NCBI GenBank assembly: GCA_021849615.1
Contig: JAJZSQ010000009.1
Coordinates: forward strand, 1 to 51,423
Reading direction: 5' to 3'
DNA: 51,423 nt
Origin: Pseudomonadota bacterium
GTDB lineage: Bacteria; Pseudomonadota; Gammaproteobacteria; Steroidobacterales; Steroidobacteraceae
Below are positions 25,865 to 35,174 of this stretch, in pieces. The position numbers and the translations under genes were made by a program. The notes under the pieces were generated by a model. That model saw only the letters and a list, made by a program, of their open reading frames with translations. It had not been told where the DNA came from and did not search any database. Position 1 is the stretch's first letter, and each line of letters starts with the position of its first letter.

Positions 25865-27268
25865 TCAACCGAAGCGCTCGCGCAGCAGGCGGTACAGCGC
25901 TCGCACGCACTGCGCCTCGGCGCCCACCGGGCGGCCGGGACGCTCCTTGCCATTCCATGCGTACAGATCGATGTGCACCCAATCGGTGGTGCCGCCGATG
26001 AAGCGCTGCAGAAACAGTGCCGCGATGATGGAGCCGGCGAATGGCGTGGATGCAACATTACCGAGGTCGGCTATTTTGCTGGCCAGATCCTCTTCGTAGC
26101 CTGCCCACAACGGCATCGGCCAGAGCGGATCGCACTCCGCCTCGCCAATCTGGCGCAGCCGTTCGGCGAGCGCTGGCCGATTGCTGTAGAGGGCGGGCAA
26201 CTCCGGACCGAGCGCGGTGCGCGCCGCTCCGGTCAGGGTCGCCAAATCGATGATGAGCTGCGGGCGCTCCTCTTCCGCAGCCGCCAGCGCATCGGCGAGC
26301 ACCAGCCGCCCCTCGGCATCCGTGTTGCCGATCTCGACCGTCAGGCCCTTGCGCGAGCGCAGCACGTCGCTCGGCCGGTACGCCGCGCCGCCGACGCTGT
26401 TCTCCACCGCCGGGATCAGCACGCGCAGCTGCACCGGCGCCTCGAGGCGCATCAGCAGATCCGCCAGTGCCAGCGCGCACGCGGCCCCGCCCATATCTTT
26501 CTTCATCAGCGCCATGGCACTCGCCGGCTTCAGGTCGAGCCCGCCGGTGTCGAAGCACACCCCCTTGCCGACCAGCGTCACGCGCGGGGCGTCCTTCTCG
26601 CCCCAGCGCAGATCGATCAGCCGCGGCTCACGCACGCTGCCGGCGCCGACGGCGCGCAACAGCGGAAATCCGGAGAGCTCCCCGCCGCTGAGGACCTGGC
26701 AGCGGGCGCCGCGTTCGCGCGCGAGCGCCACGGCCGCATCGGCCAGCTCCTGCGGTCCAAGGTCATTCGGCGGGGTATTGATCAGATCGCGCGCCAGAGC
26801 GCTCGCCTGGGCCGCGGCGAGCGCGTAACGCACGTCAGCCTCCGGCGGGGCGATCAGCGCCGCGCCCGGACCATACGGTGCGTCCAGCCGATAGCGGTTC
26901 ATGCGGTAGCCGCCGAGCAGCCAGCCGAGCACGAAGTGCGTCGCGGCGTCCGCCGGCAGCGCCGTACCGAGCCGCCACGGCAGCGCCGGAAGTCGTTCGG
27001 TGGCCGCGGCCGCGTGCCAGGGCCCGAGCGCGCCGGCCGAGGGCAGTGCCCCGAGACCGAGCAGCGCCCCGGCGACGCCCTCCTCGCCCGGCACCGTCAG
27101 GACGCGGTAGCGCTCGCCCTGAAAACCATGCGCGCGTACCCAGCCGGCGAGCGCGCCGTTTTGCTGAGCGAGCCAGGCGTGCAGTTCGCCTTCCCCGAGC
27201 AACCACAGCGGGCGGCTCTCCCCCGGATCGCTCTTCAATAACAATTCGTGTGACACGGGGCGGAGCAT
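25865..27268 (-). CDS. Leucyl aminopeptidase, peptidase family M17
   Basis: A 467-residue cytosolic aminopeptidase that releases N-terminal residues using two metal ions. The family signature NTDAEGRL is present, as is VGKGVCFDTGGLDLKPASAMALMKKDMGGA, which supplies the metal-binding Lys and Asp. The N-terminal non-catalytic domain is shorter and more divergent than in PepA (about 500 residues), so an exact PepA label is not given. ATG 27268 (MLRPVSHELLL) is chosen; the frame stays open upstream without ATG. It is divergent from the ilvC leader. Confidence 0.93.
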   Translation of the reverse strand: MLRPVSHELLLKSDPGESRPLWLLGEGELHAWLAQQNGALAGWVRAHGFQGERYRVLTVPGEEGVAGALLGLGALPSAGALGPWHAAAATERLPALPWRLGTALPADAATHFVLGWLLGGYRMNRYRLDAPYGPGAALIAPPEADVRYALAAAQASALARDLINTPPNDLGPQELADAAVALARERGARCQVLSGGELSGFPLLRAVGAGSVREPRLIDLRWGEKDAPRVTLVGKGVCFDTGGLDLKPASAMALMKKDMGGAACALALADLLMRLEAPVQLRVLIPAVENSVGGAAYRPSDVLRSRKGLTVEIGNTDAEGRLVLADALAAAEEERPQLIIDLATLTGAARTALGPELPALYSNRPALAERLRQIGEAECDPLWPMPLWAGYEEDLASKIADLGNVASTPFAGSIIAALFLQRFIGGTTDWVHIDLYAWNGKERPGRPVGAEAQCVRALYRLLRERFG

Positions 27269-27312
27269 AGCGCGGGGCGCGCACGAGCCGCCAGCGATGT
27301 GCACACGCCGCG

Positions 27313-27342
27313 TTGACAAGTGCGCGCCGAGTGTGCTCCTAT
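27313..27342 (+). promoter_or_regulatory. Promoter of the ilvC-leuA-ilvE-leuCDB operon
   Basis: A consensus -35 TTGACA (27313-27318) and a -10 like TCCTAT (27337-27342) are separated by 18 bases. It lies just before the leader peptide and attenuator and would start transcription near 27347-27350. A perfect TTGACA is rare in this GC-rich window. Confidence 0.7.
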
Positions 27343-27388
27343 CGGGACCATCATCTCCACTTTAATCTCGTCCCGGCACCCAAAGCCC

Positions 27389-27526
27389 GTGGTACCTGCA
27401 GCCAACATCGTCCGAACTCCGCTGGCGTCGCGCACGCCGCTGGCGCGCCTCGGCCGACTGCCGGTACTTCTTATCGGACTGCTGCTCCTTACGAGCAGCC
27501 GGTGCGGGGTGCTCGCAATCGCCTGA
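27389..27526 (+). CDS. Leader peptide of the branched-chain amino-acid operon
   Basis: A 45-codon frame (GTG 27389 to TGA 27524-27526) encodes a peptide with 18 Leu/Ile/Val residues. The core LPVLLIGLLLL (27458-27490) includes four successive Leu codons CTG CTG CTC CTT at 27479-27490. These codons overlap the first attenuator hairpin, and the stop codon lies between the second and third attenuator segments, the standard arrangement for a leader peptide that senses charged tRNA. The start is uncertain: no Shine-Dalgarno precedes GTG 27389 and no ATG is in frame. Confidence 0.8.
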   Translation: MVPAANIVRTPLASRTPLARLGRLPVLLIGLLLLTSSRCGVLAIA

Positions 27527-27598
27527 GGACACACAGGCAGGGGCGAGAGAAGACACCAGAACCCCGCACCGGCACTGAAGGCCGCTGCGGGGTTTTTT
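27481..27598 (+). promoter_or_regulatory. Transcription attenuator with pause, antiterminator and terminator hairpins
   Basis: Three competing structures are visible. Pause hairpin: GCTGCTC (27481-27487) with GAGCAGC (27493-27499). Antiterminator: a perfect 13-bp pairing of 27498-27510 (GCCGGTGCGGGGT) with 27561-27573. Terminator: 27562-27573 with 27581-27592 (12 positions, one C-C mismatch, 7-base loop) followed by six T at 27593-27598. Ribosome stalling at the Leu codons would free 27498-27510 to pair with 27561-27573 and prevent the terminator. Reaching the stop codon would cover that segment and allow termination before ilvC. Confidence 0.92.
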
Positions 27599-27663
27599 GT
27601 GTGCGTCAATGTACGACCGAAATCTGACATCCGGGCCATCCGGCCGATTTGGAGTATCGAGAG

Positions 27664-28659
27664 ATGAAGCTGTATTCGCAAAAAGACGTCGACCAGAAGG
27701 CCCTGCGCGGGGCGCGCATTGCGGTCATGGGCTATGGCAGCCAGGGCCGCGCCCATGCGCTGAACCTCAAGGACAGCGGCTTTGACGTCATCGTGGGTGC
27801 CCGCAAGGGCGGGCCCGGATGGAAGAAGGCCAAGAAGGACGGTCTGGCGGTTGCCGAGCCGGTGAGCGCGGCGAAGGACGCCGACCTGATCGCGATGCTG
27901 GTCCCCGACTTGGCGCAGAAGGCGCTCTACGAGAGCATCGAGCCGGCGATCAAGCAGGGTGCGACGCTGCTGTTCGCGCACGGGTTCAACATTCACTTCA
28001 AGCAGATCAAGCCGCGCAAGGATCTCGACGTGGTGCTGATCGCCCCGAAGGGTCCCGGCGATCTGGTGCGCCGCCAGTACCAGCAGGGCCGCGGCGTGCC
28101 GTGCCTGATTGCGGTAGCCCAGAACGCCACCGGTCAGGGCAAGAAGCGCGCGCTGGCGTATGCGCACGGCATCGGCGGCACGCGCGGCGGGGTGCTCGAG
28201 ACGACGTTCGCCGAGGAAACCGAGACCGATCTGTTCGGTGAGCAGGCGGTGCTGTGCGGCGGGGCGACCGAACTGGTGGTGCGCGGCTGGGAGACGCTGG
28301 TCGAAGCCGGCTACCAGCCCGAGGTGGCCTACTACGAGTGCCTGCATGAGCTGAAGCTCATCGTCGATCTGCTGCACGAGGGCGGCATCACCAAGATGCA
28401 CGAGTTCATCAGTGAGACGGCCAAGTACGGGGACCTGACGCGCGGCCCGCGCATCGTCGATGCACGCGTGAAGAAGGAGATGGCCAAGGTGCTCAAGGAG
28501 ATCCAGACCGGCGCCTTCGCGCGCCAGTGGATTCGCGAGAACGCCGGCGGACGCAAGCGTTACGCGAAGCTGCTCAAGAGCGACCTGAAGCACCCGATCG
28601 AGAAGGTCGGCGCCAAGCTGCGCGCGCGCATGCCCTGGCTGAACGACCAGCGCGCTTAA
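27664..28659 (+). CDS. ilvC: Ketol-acid reductoisomerase, class I
   Basis: Second step of Val/Ile synthesis: Mg2+-dependent isomerisation and NADPH reduction of acetohydroxyacids. The 331-residue class I short form has the dinucleotide motif [10 protein letters not shown] (about 23-32), [15 protein letters not shown], and the metal-binding stretch [17 protein letters not shown] 27664 is used because GGAG lies 9 bases upstream and [10 protein letters not shown] is the normal family start. First gene of the attenuator-controlled operon. No acetolactate synthase (ilvBN/IH) or ilvD is nearby. Confidence 0.97.
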   Translation: MKLYSQKDVDQKALRGARIAVMGYGSQGRAHALNLKDSGFDVIVGARKGGPGWKKAKKDGLAVAEPVSAAKDADLIAMLVPDLAQKALYESIEPAIKQGATLLFAHGFNIHFKQIKPRKDLDVVLIAPKGPGDLVRRQYQQGRGVPCLIAVAQNATGQGKKRALAYAHGIGGTRGGVLETTFAEETETDLFGEQAVLCGGATELVVRGWETLVEAGYQPEVAYYECLHELKLIVDLLHEGGITKMHEFISETAKYGDLTRGPRIVDARVKKEMAKVLKEIQTGAFARQWIRENAGGRKRYAKLLKSDLKHPIEKVGAKLRARMPWLNDQRA

Positions 28660-28696
28660 GCGCGCCGCCCTCCCACTGTCCCCCAAGGAGACTGCC

Positions 28697-30274
28697 ATGG
28701 CAGCCGAACCGGACAAAGTACTGATCTTCGATACCACCCTGCGCGACGGCGAACAGGCCCCCGGATGCAGCATGACGCAGCCGGAGAAGCTGCGGGTCGC
28801 CCGGGCGCTCGCCGAACTCGGCGTCGATGTGATCGAAGCGGGTTTCCCGGCGGCCTCCAAGGGGGACTGGGAGAGCGTACAGGCGGTCTCGCGCACGATC
28901 GAAGGCCCGATCATCGCCGGCCTGGCTCGCTGCAACCGCGAGGACATCGAACTCGCCGCCCGCGCCCTCGCCGATGCACCGCGGCGGCGGCTGCACGTGT
29001 TCCTCGCCACCAGCGCGATTCACCGCCAGTACAAACTGAACATGGCCGAGGAGCAGATCCTGCGCACCGCCGTCGACGGCGTGCGCCGTGCCCGTGAACT
29101 GTGCGAGGACGTGGAGTTCTCGCCTGAGGACGCCTCGCGCACCGAGCTGGAATTCCTGGCGCAGGTGGTCGAGGCGGCCATCGAGGCCGGCGCGAGCACG
29201 GTGAACATCCCCGATACCGTCGGCTACACGGTGCCGGATGAGTTCGCCGAGCTGTTCCGCTACCTACGCAAGAACGTGCGCGGCATCGAGCGGATCCGCC
29301 TCTCGGTGCACTGCCACGACGATCTGGGCATGGCCGTGGCGAACAGCCTAACGGCCGTGGTCGCCGGCGCCCGCCAGGTCGAGTGCACGATCAACGGCAT
29401 CGGGGAGCGCGCCGGCAACTGCTCGCTCGAGGAAGTGGTGATGGCGCTGAAGACGCGCGCTGCGTTCTTCAATGTCACCACCGGCATCCAGACCACGCGG
29501 CTGTATCCGACCTCGCGCCTGGTCTCGAGCATCACCGGGATGACCGTGCCGCGCAACAAGGCGGTGGTCGGTGAGAACGCCTTCGCACACGAGGCAGGCA
29601 TTCATCAGCATGGCGTGCTCAAGCACCACTCGACCTACGAGATCATGCGTCCGGAGGACGTGGGGCTCGCCCGCAGTCATTTGATTCTCGGCAAGCACAG
29701 CGGCCGGCACGCCTTTCGCGACCGGGTGCGCGCACTCGGCTTCGAGCTGCAGGAGAGCGAGCTCAACGAGGTGTTCGAGGAGTTCAAGGCACTCGCGGAC
29801 CGCAAGAAGGAGCTCTTCGACGGCGACATCGAGGCGCTCGTGCTGCGCGCCGGGGGCGCGGCGAACGGCCCGTGGAGTCTCGCCGCCCTGGAGACGCAGG
29901 CGGCGATGCAAGGACCGGCCACGACGAAGGTCCTGCTGCGCCACAGCGATGGGCGCGAGGTGGAACAGACCGCCGATGGCGACGGACCGGTCGATGCCGC
30001 CTTCAAGGCGATCGAGGCGGCGACCGGGCTCGGGGTGATGCTGCGCAAGTTCGAGGTGCGCGGCGTCACGGAGGGCGAGGACGCCCAGGGCGAGGCGGTG
30101 GTGTACGTAGAGTACAATCAACGAACCTATCGGGGCTCGAGCGTGAGCACCAACATCGTGGAATCGAGCAGCAAGGCGTTCCTCGAGGTGATCAACCGCA
30201 TCGAGCAGGCAGCCGCAGGCAGCCGCTCGCGCGAGGAGCGCGGTGCCGGCGCACAGACCGCTTCGACGCTTTGA
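28697..30274 (+). CDS. leuA: 2-isopropylmalate synthase
   Basis: Condenses acetyl-CoA with 2-ketoisovalerate, the committed step of leucine synthesis. The 525-residue protein has the signature FDTTLRDGEQAPG near the N-terminus, the metal site HCHDDLGMAVANS, NGIGERAGNCSLEEVVMALK, and a C-terminal regulatory LeuA dimer domain (about 395-510) that usually mediates leucine feedback. ATG 28697 has AAGGAG upstream. Length matches LeuA1-type enzymes (515-525). Confidence 0.97.
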   Translation: MAAEPDKVLIFDTTLRDGEQAPGCSMTQPEKLRVARALAELGVDVIEAGFPAASKGDWESVQAVSRTIEGPIIAGLARCNREDIELAARALADAPRRRLHVFLATSAIHRQYKLNMAEEQILRTAVDGVRRARELCEDVEFSPEDASRTELEFLAQVVEAAIEAGASTVNIPDTVGYTVPDEFAELFRYLRKNVRGIERIRLSVHCHDDLGMAVANSLTAVVAGARQVECTINGIGERAGNCSLEEVVMALKTRAAFFNVTTGIQTTRLYPTSRLVSSITGMTVPRNKAVVGENAFAHEAGIHQHGVLKHHSTYEIMRPEDVGLARSHLILGKHSGRHAFRDRVRALGFELQESELNEVFEEFKALADRKKELFDGDIEALVLRAGGAANGPWSLAALETQAAMQGPATTKVLLRHSDGREVEQTADGDGPVDAAFKAIEAATGLGVMLRKFEVRGVTEGEDAQGEAVVYVEYNQRTYRGSSVSTNIVESSSKAFLEVINRIEQAAAGSRSREERGAGAQTASTL

Positions 30275-30301
30275 CTGGCAGTACGCCACGGGAGATTTTT
30301 C

Positions 30302-31261
30302 ATGCCCATTCCGGCCACTCAGTACATTTGGTTCAACGGCAAGCTCGTTCCGTGGGAAAAGGCCACGGTGCACGTGCTCAGCCACGCCCTGCACTATGGC
30401 TCCTCGGTGTTCGAGGGGCTGCGTGCCTATGAGACGCACCGCGGCGTGGCGATCTTCCGGCTGCGCGATCACTCCCGCCGCCTGCTCGACTCGGCCAAGA
30501 TCTACCGCATGAGCATGCCGTTCACCGTCGGGCAGATCGATGAGGCCTGCCGCGCGGTGATCGCCGCCAACGGACTCGCCAAGGGCGCGTACATCCGCCC
30601 GGTCGCCTTCCGCGGCTACGGCGAAATTGGCGTCACGCCAAAGAATGAGCCGCCGACCGAGGTGGCCGTGGCCGCCTGGGAGTGGGGTAAATACCTCGGT
30701 CACGAGAGCGAGGAGCAAGGCGTCGATGCCTGCATCTCCTCCTGGCACCGCGTCGCGCCGAACACGCTGCCGGCGCTCGCCAAGGCCGGTGGCAACTATC
30801 TCTCGAGCCAGCTGATCGGTGCCGAGGCGCGCCGCCTGGGCTTCCACGAGGGCATTGGACTGGCGCCCGACGGCACGCTCAGCGAGGGCTCCGGTGAGAA
30901 CCTGTTCGTGGTCAAGGACGGCGTGCTGCTCACCCCCGCCCTCGCCCACTCAGTGCTCGGTGGCATCACGCGCGACTCGGTGATGCGCCTGGCGCGCGAG
31001 CGCGGCATCGAGGTGCGCGAGTGCGCCATTCCGCGCGAACTGCTCTATATAGCCGATGAGGCATTCTTCACCGGCACCGCGGTCGAGATCACCCCGATCC
31101 GCTCGGTCGACCGCCTCATGGTCGGTGCCGGCAAACGCGGCCCGATCACCGAGACGCTGCAGAAGGCGTTCTTCGGGCTGTTCTCCGGCGAGACGCCCGA
31201 TCAATGGGGTTGGCTCGATCACGTCGACATGGCAGCGGCCCCGGCTGCGGCGGCGCGCTGA
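30302..31261 (+). CDS. ilvE: Branched-chain amino-acid aminotransferase
   Basis: A fold-type IV PLP enzyme that makes Leu, Ile and Val from their keto acids with glutamate. The 319-residue product begins with [26 protein letters not shown], has RGYGEIGV, the PLP lysine K161 in [12 protein letters not shown], and [14 protein letters not shown]. Length is typical of IlvE (about 308). It is placed between leuA and leuC, so the last shared step is co-controlled with the leucine-specific ones. TGATG links it to leuC. Confidence 0.96.
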   Translation: MPIPATQYIWFNGKLVPWEKATVHVLSHALHYGSSVFEGLRAYETHRGVAIFRLRDHSRRLLDSAKIYRMSMPFTVGQIDEACRAVIAANGLAKGAYIRPVAFRGYGEIGVTPKNEPPTEVAVAAWEWGKYLGHESEEQGVDACISSWHRVAPNTLPALAKAGGNYLSSQLIGAEARRLGFHEGIGLAPDGTLSEGSGENLFVVKDGVLLTPALAHSVLGGITRDSVMRLARERGIEVRECAIPRELLYIADEAFFTGTAVEITPIRSVDRLMVGAGKRGPITETLQKAFFGLFSGETPDQWGWLDHVDMAAAPAAAAR

Positions 31262-32664
31262 TGGCGGCACCGCAGACTCTGTTCGAGAAGGTCTGGCGCC
31301 ACCACGAGGTGGTGGCCGAGACCGCCGACACCCCGGCGGTGCTGTATATCGACCTGCACCTGATCCACGAGGTTACCTCGCCGCAGGCCTTCACCGTGCT
31401 GCGCCAGCGCGGCCTCGGGTTGCGCCGGCCCGAGCGCACCTTCGCCACCATGGATCACTCGACGCCGACGCGCACCGAGCAGGTCTTCGGCGACGCGCCG
31501 ATCACGCTCGAGGATGCGGCCCGCCAGGTCAGTGAGCTCGAGCGCAACTGTGCCGCTTTCGGCGTCGAGCTGCTCGGGCTGCGCGATGCGCGCCGCGGGA
31601 TCGTTCACATCATCGGGCCGGAACTCGGCCTGACGCAGCCGGGCAAGACCGTGGTCTGCGGCGACAGCCACACCAGCACGCACGGCGCGCTCGGTGCGCT
31701 CGCGTTCGGCATCGGCACGACCGAGGTCGGGCACGTCTTCGCCACTCAGTGCCTGCTGCAGCGCAAGCCGCGCACTCTCGCCATCAACGTCAACGGGGCT
31801 CTGCAGCCGGGCGTCACGGCCAAGGATCTGATCCTCGCCATCATCGGGCGCATCGGCGTCGGGGGCGGCACCGGCCACGTCATCGAGTACCGCGGTGAGA
31901 CGATCCGCGCACTCGACATGGACGCACGCATGACCGTGTGCAACATGTCGATCGAGGCTGGCGCCCGCGCCGGCATGATCGCTCCGGACGAAACGACGTT
32001 CCGCTACCTCGCCGGCCGGCCGCGCGCGCCGCAGAGCGAGGCCTGGGCCGCAGCGCTCGAGCGCTGGCAGCAGCTGCCCGGCGATCCGGGCGCACGCTTC
32101 GACCGCGAAGTGGACATCGATGCCGCGGCGCTCGAGCCGATGATGACCTTCGGCACGAATCCCGGCATGGTTATTCCGATCGGCGGGACGATCCCGGAGC
32201 GCACTGGTGATCCGGCGTTCGCCAAGTCGCTCGCCTACATGGGCTTCGCCCCCGGGGAGCGCATCCAGGAACACCCGGTGAACGTGGTGTTCGTCGGCAG
32301 CTGCACCAACGGGCGGCTCTCGGATCTGCGCGCCGCGGCCTCGCTGCTGCGCGGACGCAAGATCGCCTCCGGCGTGCACATGCTCGTCGTGCCGGGCTCG
32401 CAGCAGGTCAAACGCGACGCCGAGGCCGAGGGACTCGACCGCATCTTCATCGACGCGGGCGCGGAGTGGCGCGAGTCGGGCTGCTCGATGTGCCTCGGCA
32501 TGAACGGGGATCTGGTGCCCAAGGGGCACTACGCCGTCAGCACCAGCAACCGCAACTTCGAGGGCCGTCAGGGCATCGGGGCCCGCACCCTGCTCGCCAG
32601 CCCGCTCACCGCCGCCGCCTGCGCCGTGCGCGGGCGCGTGACCGATCCGAGGGAATTGCTGTAA
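31261..32664 (+). CDS. leuC: 3-isopropylmalate dehydratase large subunit
   Basis: The 467-residue aconitase-family subunit of isopropylmalate isomerase. The [4Fe-4S] ligands are in [13 protein letters not shown] and in [33 protein letters not shown] is another family hallmark. ATG 31261 overlaps the last base of the ilvE stop codon; it gives the usual start ([17 protein letters not shown]), matching E. coli LeuC in length (466). Confidence 0.97.
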   Translation: MAAPQTLFEKVWRHHEVVAETADTPAVLYIDLHLIHEVTSPQAFTVLRQRGLGLRRPERTFATMDHSTPTRTEQVFGDAPITLEDAARQVSELERNCAAFGVELLGLRDARRGIVHIIGPELGLTQPGKTVVCGDSHTSTHGALGALAFGIGTTEVGHVFATQCLLQRKPRTLAINVNGALQPGVTAKDLILAIIGRIGVGGGTGHVIEYRGETIRALDMDARMTVCNMSIEAGARAGMIAPDETTFRYLAGRPRAPQSEAWAAALERWQQLPGDPGARFDREVDIDAAALEPMMTFGTNPGMVIPIGGTIPERTGDPAFAKSLAYMGFAPGERIQEHPVNVVFVGSCTNGRLSDLRAAASLLRGRKIASGVHMLVVPGSQQVKRDAEAEGLDRIFIDAGAEWRESGCSMCLGMNGDLVPKGHYAVSTSNRNFEGRQGIGARTLLASPLTAAACAVRGRVTDPRELL

Positions 32665-33245
32665 TGGAACCTATCCGCACCCTGCGCTCGCGCACCGTGG
32701 TGCTGCCGGTGAGCGACGTCGACACCGACCAGATCATTCCGGCGCGCTTTCTCACCACCACGACGCGAGAGGGTCTGGGCAAGCACCTCTTCGCCGACTG
32801 GCGCTACGCGCCCGACGGCAGCGCACGGCCTGACTTCGTACTGAATCAGCCGCAGGCCGCCGGCTGCACCGTCCTCGTGGCCGGACGCAACTTTGGCTGC
32901 GGCTCCTCACGCGAGCACGCCCCCTGGGCGCTCACCGACTTCGGGCTGCGCGCGGTGATCAGCACCCAGTTCGCCGATATCTTCCGCAGCAACGCCCTGA
33001 AGAACGGTCTGCTGCCGGTGCTGCTCGAGCAGGATGCGCACCGCTGGCTGCTCGAGCACCCGGGCGCGGACGTCACGATCGATCTGGAAAGCACCACGCT
33101 GACGCTGCCGACGGGCGCCGCGGTGCACTTCCCGCTCGAGCCGTTCGCGCGCTACTGCCTCACCAACGGCGTCGATGAGCTCGGCTTCCTGCTCGGCCGC
33201 GCCGCGCAGATCGACTCCTACGAATCACAGCGGAGCCGGCCATGA
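32664..33245 (+). CDS. leuD: 3-isopropylmalate dehydratase small subunit
   Basis: The 193-residue swivel-domain partner of Leu[25 protein letters not shown] and [15 protein letters not shown] are diagnostic for LeuD. ATG 32664 shares one base with the leuC stop (TAATG), so the two subunits are translationally coupled. The C-terminus ([12 protein letters not shown]) is complete. Confidence 0.97.
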   Translation: MEPIRTLRSRTVVLPVSDVDTDQIIPARFLTTTTREGLGKHLFADWRYAPDGSARPDFVLNQPQAAGCTVLVAGRNFGCGSSREHAPWALTDFGLRAVISTQFADIFRSNALKNGLLPVLLEQDAHRWLLEHPGADVTIDLESTTLTLPTGAAVHFPLEPFARYCLTNGVDELGFLLGRAAQIDSYESQRSRP

Positions 33246-34297
33246 AGGCGCACATCGCCGTACTGCCGGGCGATGGCATCGGCCCGGAGGTCACCGCCGA
33301 GGCCGTGCGCTGTCTGCGGCGGCTCGCCGAGCGCCACGGCCACGAGTTCACCCTCACCGAACAGCCCTTCGGTGGCGCGGCCATCGACCTGACCGGCGAG
33401 CCGCTGCCGGCACACACCCTCGAGACCTGTCTCAAGGCCGACGCGGTGCTGCTCGGGGCGATCGGCGGCCCGAAATGGTCGGCTCCGGAGGCGAAGGTGC
33501 GCCCCGAGCAGGGACTGCTCGGTCTGCGCCGCGCACTCGGGGTGTACGCCAATCTGCGTCCGGTGAAAGTCCACCCGGCGCTGCTCGGCGCCTCGACGCT
33601 CAAGCCGGAGATCCTCGCGGACGTCGATCTGGTGTTCGTCCGCGAACTCACCGGCGGGATCTACTTCGGCGAGAAGCGCCGCGAGGCCGATTCGGCCACC
33701 GACGTGTGCACCTACACGGTCGGCGAAGTCGAACGCATCGTGCGCGTCGCGGCACGACTGGCGCAGCAGCGCCGCGGCCGGCTCGTGTCGATCGACAAGT
33801 CGAACGTGCTCGAGACCTCGCGTCTGTGGCGCCAGGTGACGAGCCGAGTGATGCGCGAGGAATTCCCCGAGGTGACCCTCGAGCACATGCTGGTCGACTC
33901 CGCAGCCATGCACCTGATCCGCCGTCCGCGCGAGTTCGACGTGCTGGTGACCGAGAACATGTTCGGTGACATTCTGACCGATGAGGCCTCGATGCTCGCC
34001 GGCTCGCTCGGCCTGCTGCCGTCGGCCTCCCTCGGCGAGGGACGGCGGGGGCTGTACGAGCCGATCCACGGCTCGGCGCCCGACATTGCCGGCCGCGGCA
34101 TCGCCAATCCCTGCGGCACGCTGCTCAGCGTCGCGATGCTGCTGCGTCACTCGCTAGGACTCAGCGCCGAAGCCGATGCACTCGAGCGGGCCGTCGCGGC
34201 CGCGATCGACATCGGCGCCCGCACTGCGGACATCGCCGGGAATGGCCCGGCGGCAACGACCCGGGAAGCCGGCGAGGCGGTGCTCAGCCGACTGTGA
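33242..34297 (+). CDS. leuB: 3-isopropylmalate dehydrogenase
   Basis: NAD-dependent oxidative decarboxylase, third leucine-specific step. The 351-residue protein has [28 protein letters not shown], the substrate-binding [13 protein letters not shown], and the metal/NAD region [27 protein letters not shown] and [15 protein letters not shown] 33242 overlaps the leuD stop by 4 bases. It ends the operon; no clear intrinsic terminator is seen in the 84 bases that follow. Confidence 0.97.
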   Translation: MKAHIAVLPGDGIGPEVTAEAVRCLRRLAERHGHEFTLTEQPFGGAAIDLTGEPLPAHTLETCLKADAVLLGAIGGPKWSAPEAKVRPEQGLLGLRRALGVYANLRPVKVHPALLGASTLKPEILADVDLVFVRELTGGIYFGEKRREADSATDVCTYTVGEVERIVRVAARLAQQRRGRLVSIDKSNVLETSRLWRQVTSRVMREEFPEVTLEHMLVDSAAMHLIRRPREFDVLVTENMFGDILTDEASMLAGSLGLLPSASLGEGRRGLYEPIHGSAPDIAGRGIANPCGTLLSVAMLLRHSLGLSAEADALERAVAAAIDIGARTADIAGNGPAATTREAGEAVLSRL

Positions 34298-34381
34298 TCT
34301 TGCGCCGGCGGCCGCGGGTGCTGCCTTACCCTGCCAGCTGGCGAGGATAGAATCCGGCAGCGTGCGCTGCGAATGAGAGGC

Positions 34382-35174
34382 ATGATGGTGCGAGCCGTTG
34401 CATTCGCCATGGTCGCAGTCCTCGCCGCCGCGCTCAGCGGCTGCGCCGGCGGAGCGCGGCGGCCACAGACGGGATGCCGCTGCGGGAAGCTCGTGCGCAC
34501 CCGTACCGTCACGGCCAATCCTGCCGCCTAATCTGGCCGAACATTTCCAGCCGGCGCAACTCCCGGGCAGCGTACAAGCACGCATCGAACGGAGCGGCAC
34601 GCCCACCCCGCGCTTTCACCAGCTGCTCGTCACGCGCCAGTTCGTGCGCCACGTCCTGCGCACCAATGCGCGCGTCACAATCGACGTCACCGACCGGATC
34701 ATGGGCTTTCGCGGCGGATACCTGCAAGACCGCGAGCAACTCGAGTTCAACTCGATTCCCACCGCTCTGAACCTGAATCTGAGCTATCTCGGACTGTTCA
34801 GCCTCGAGACCCAAAGCCTGCGCTATCGCTTCGGGCTCGCGCCCAAGCCCATCAGGCTGCAGCAGTTGCTCGCCCTTACCCCCGGAGTGGCACACCCGCA
34901 GCCGGGGCAGACCTACCGCCTCTCGGTGCGTTGGCGGCGCGGGGTGACGGACGAGACCTGCTCTGCCGGGCGGCGCCTGCATCGGGCGAGCAGGCTGCAG
35001 GAGGCGCGGCCGGGGCACCTGCTCAATCTGCGCTGCACGATCTCGCGCAACGGCATCGTGCGGGCGCGCGACCGGGTGGGCTTCCTCACCGCTTACGGGC
35101 TGTATCTGATCCTCGAGCGCAAAACGGCCGCCTTCACCGCGCGCGGCCGGATCGTGAGCATCAAGCGCATCTAG
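34382..35174 (+). pseudogene. Putative lipoprotein, apparently split by a frameshift
   Basis: From ATG 34382 (or 34385) the sequence encodes a lipoprotein signal peptide, VRAVAFAMVAVLAAALSGCAGG, whose lipobox is LSGC. This frame ends at TAA 34529-34531 after only 49 codons. In another frame a much longer coding stretch runs to TAG 35174 (about 215 residues from PPNLAEHFQ on), with a plausible secreted-protein composition but no start or signal of its own. One extra or missing base between about 34450 and 34520 would join the two. I do not recognise the family. A sequencing error, a genuine pseudogene, or two separate genes remain possible. Confidence 0.5.

Noticed and set aside
25515-26099. 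Forward-strand frame beginning in the tonB upstream gap
   Set aside because: Composition is Ala/Arg/Ser-rich without domain, and most of it runs antisense to the aminopeptidase gene.
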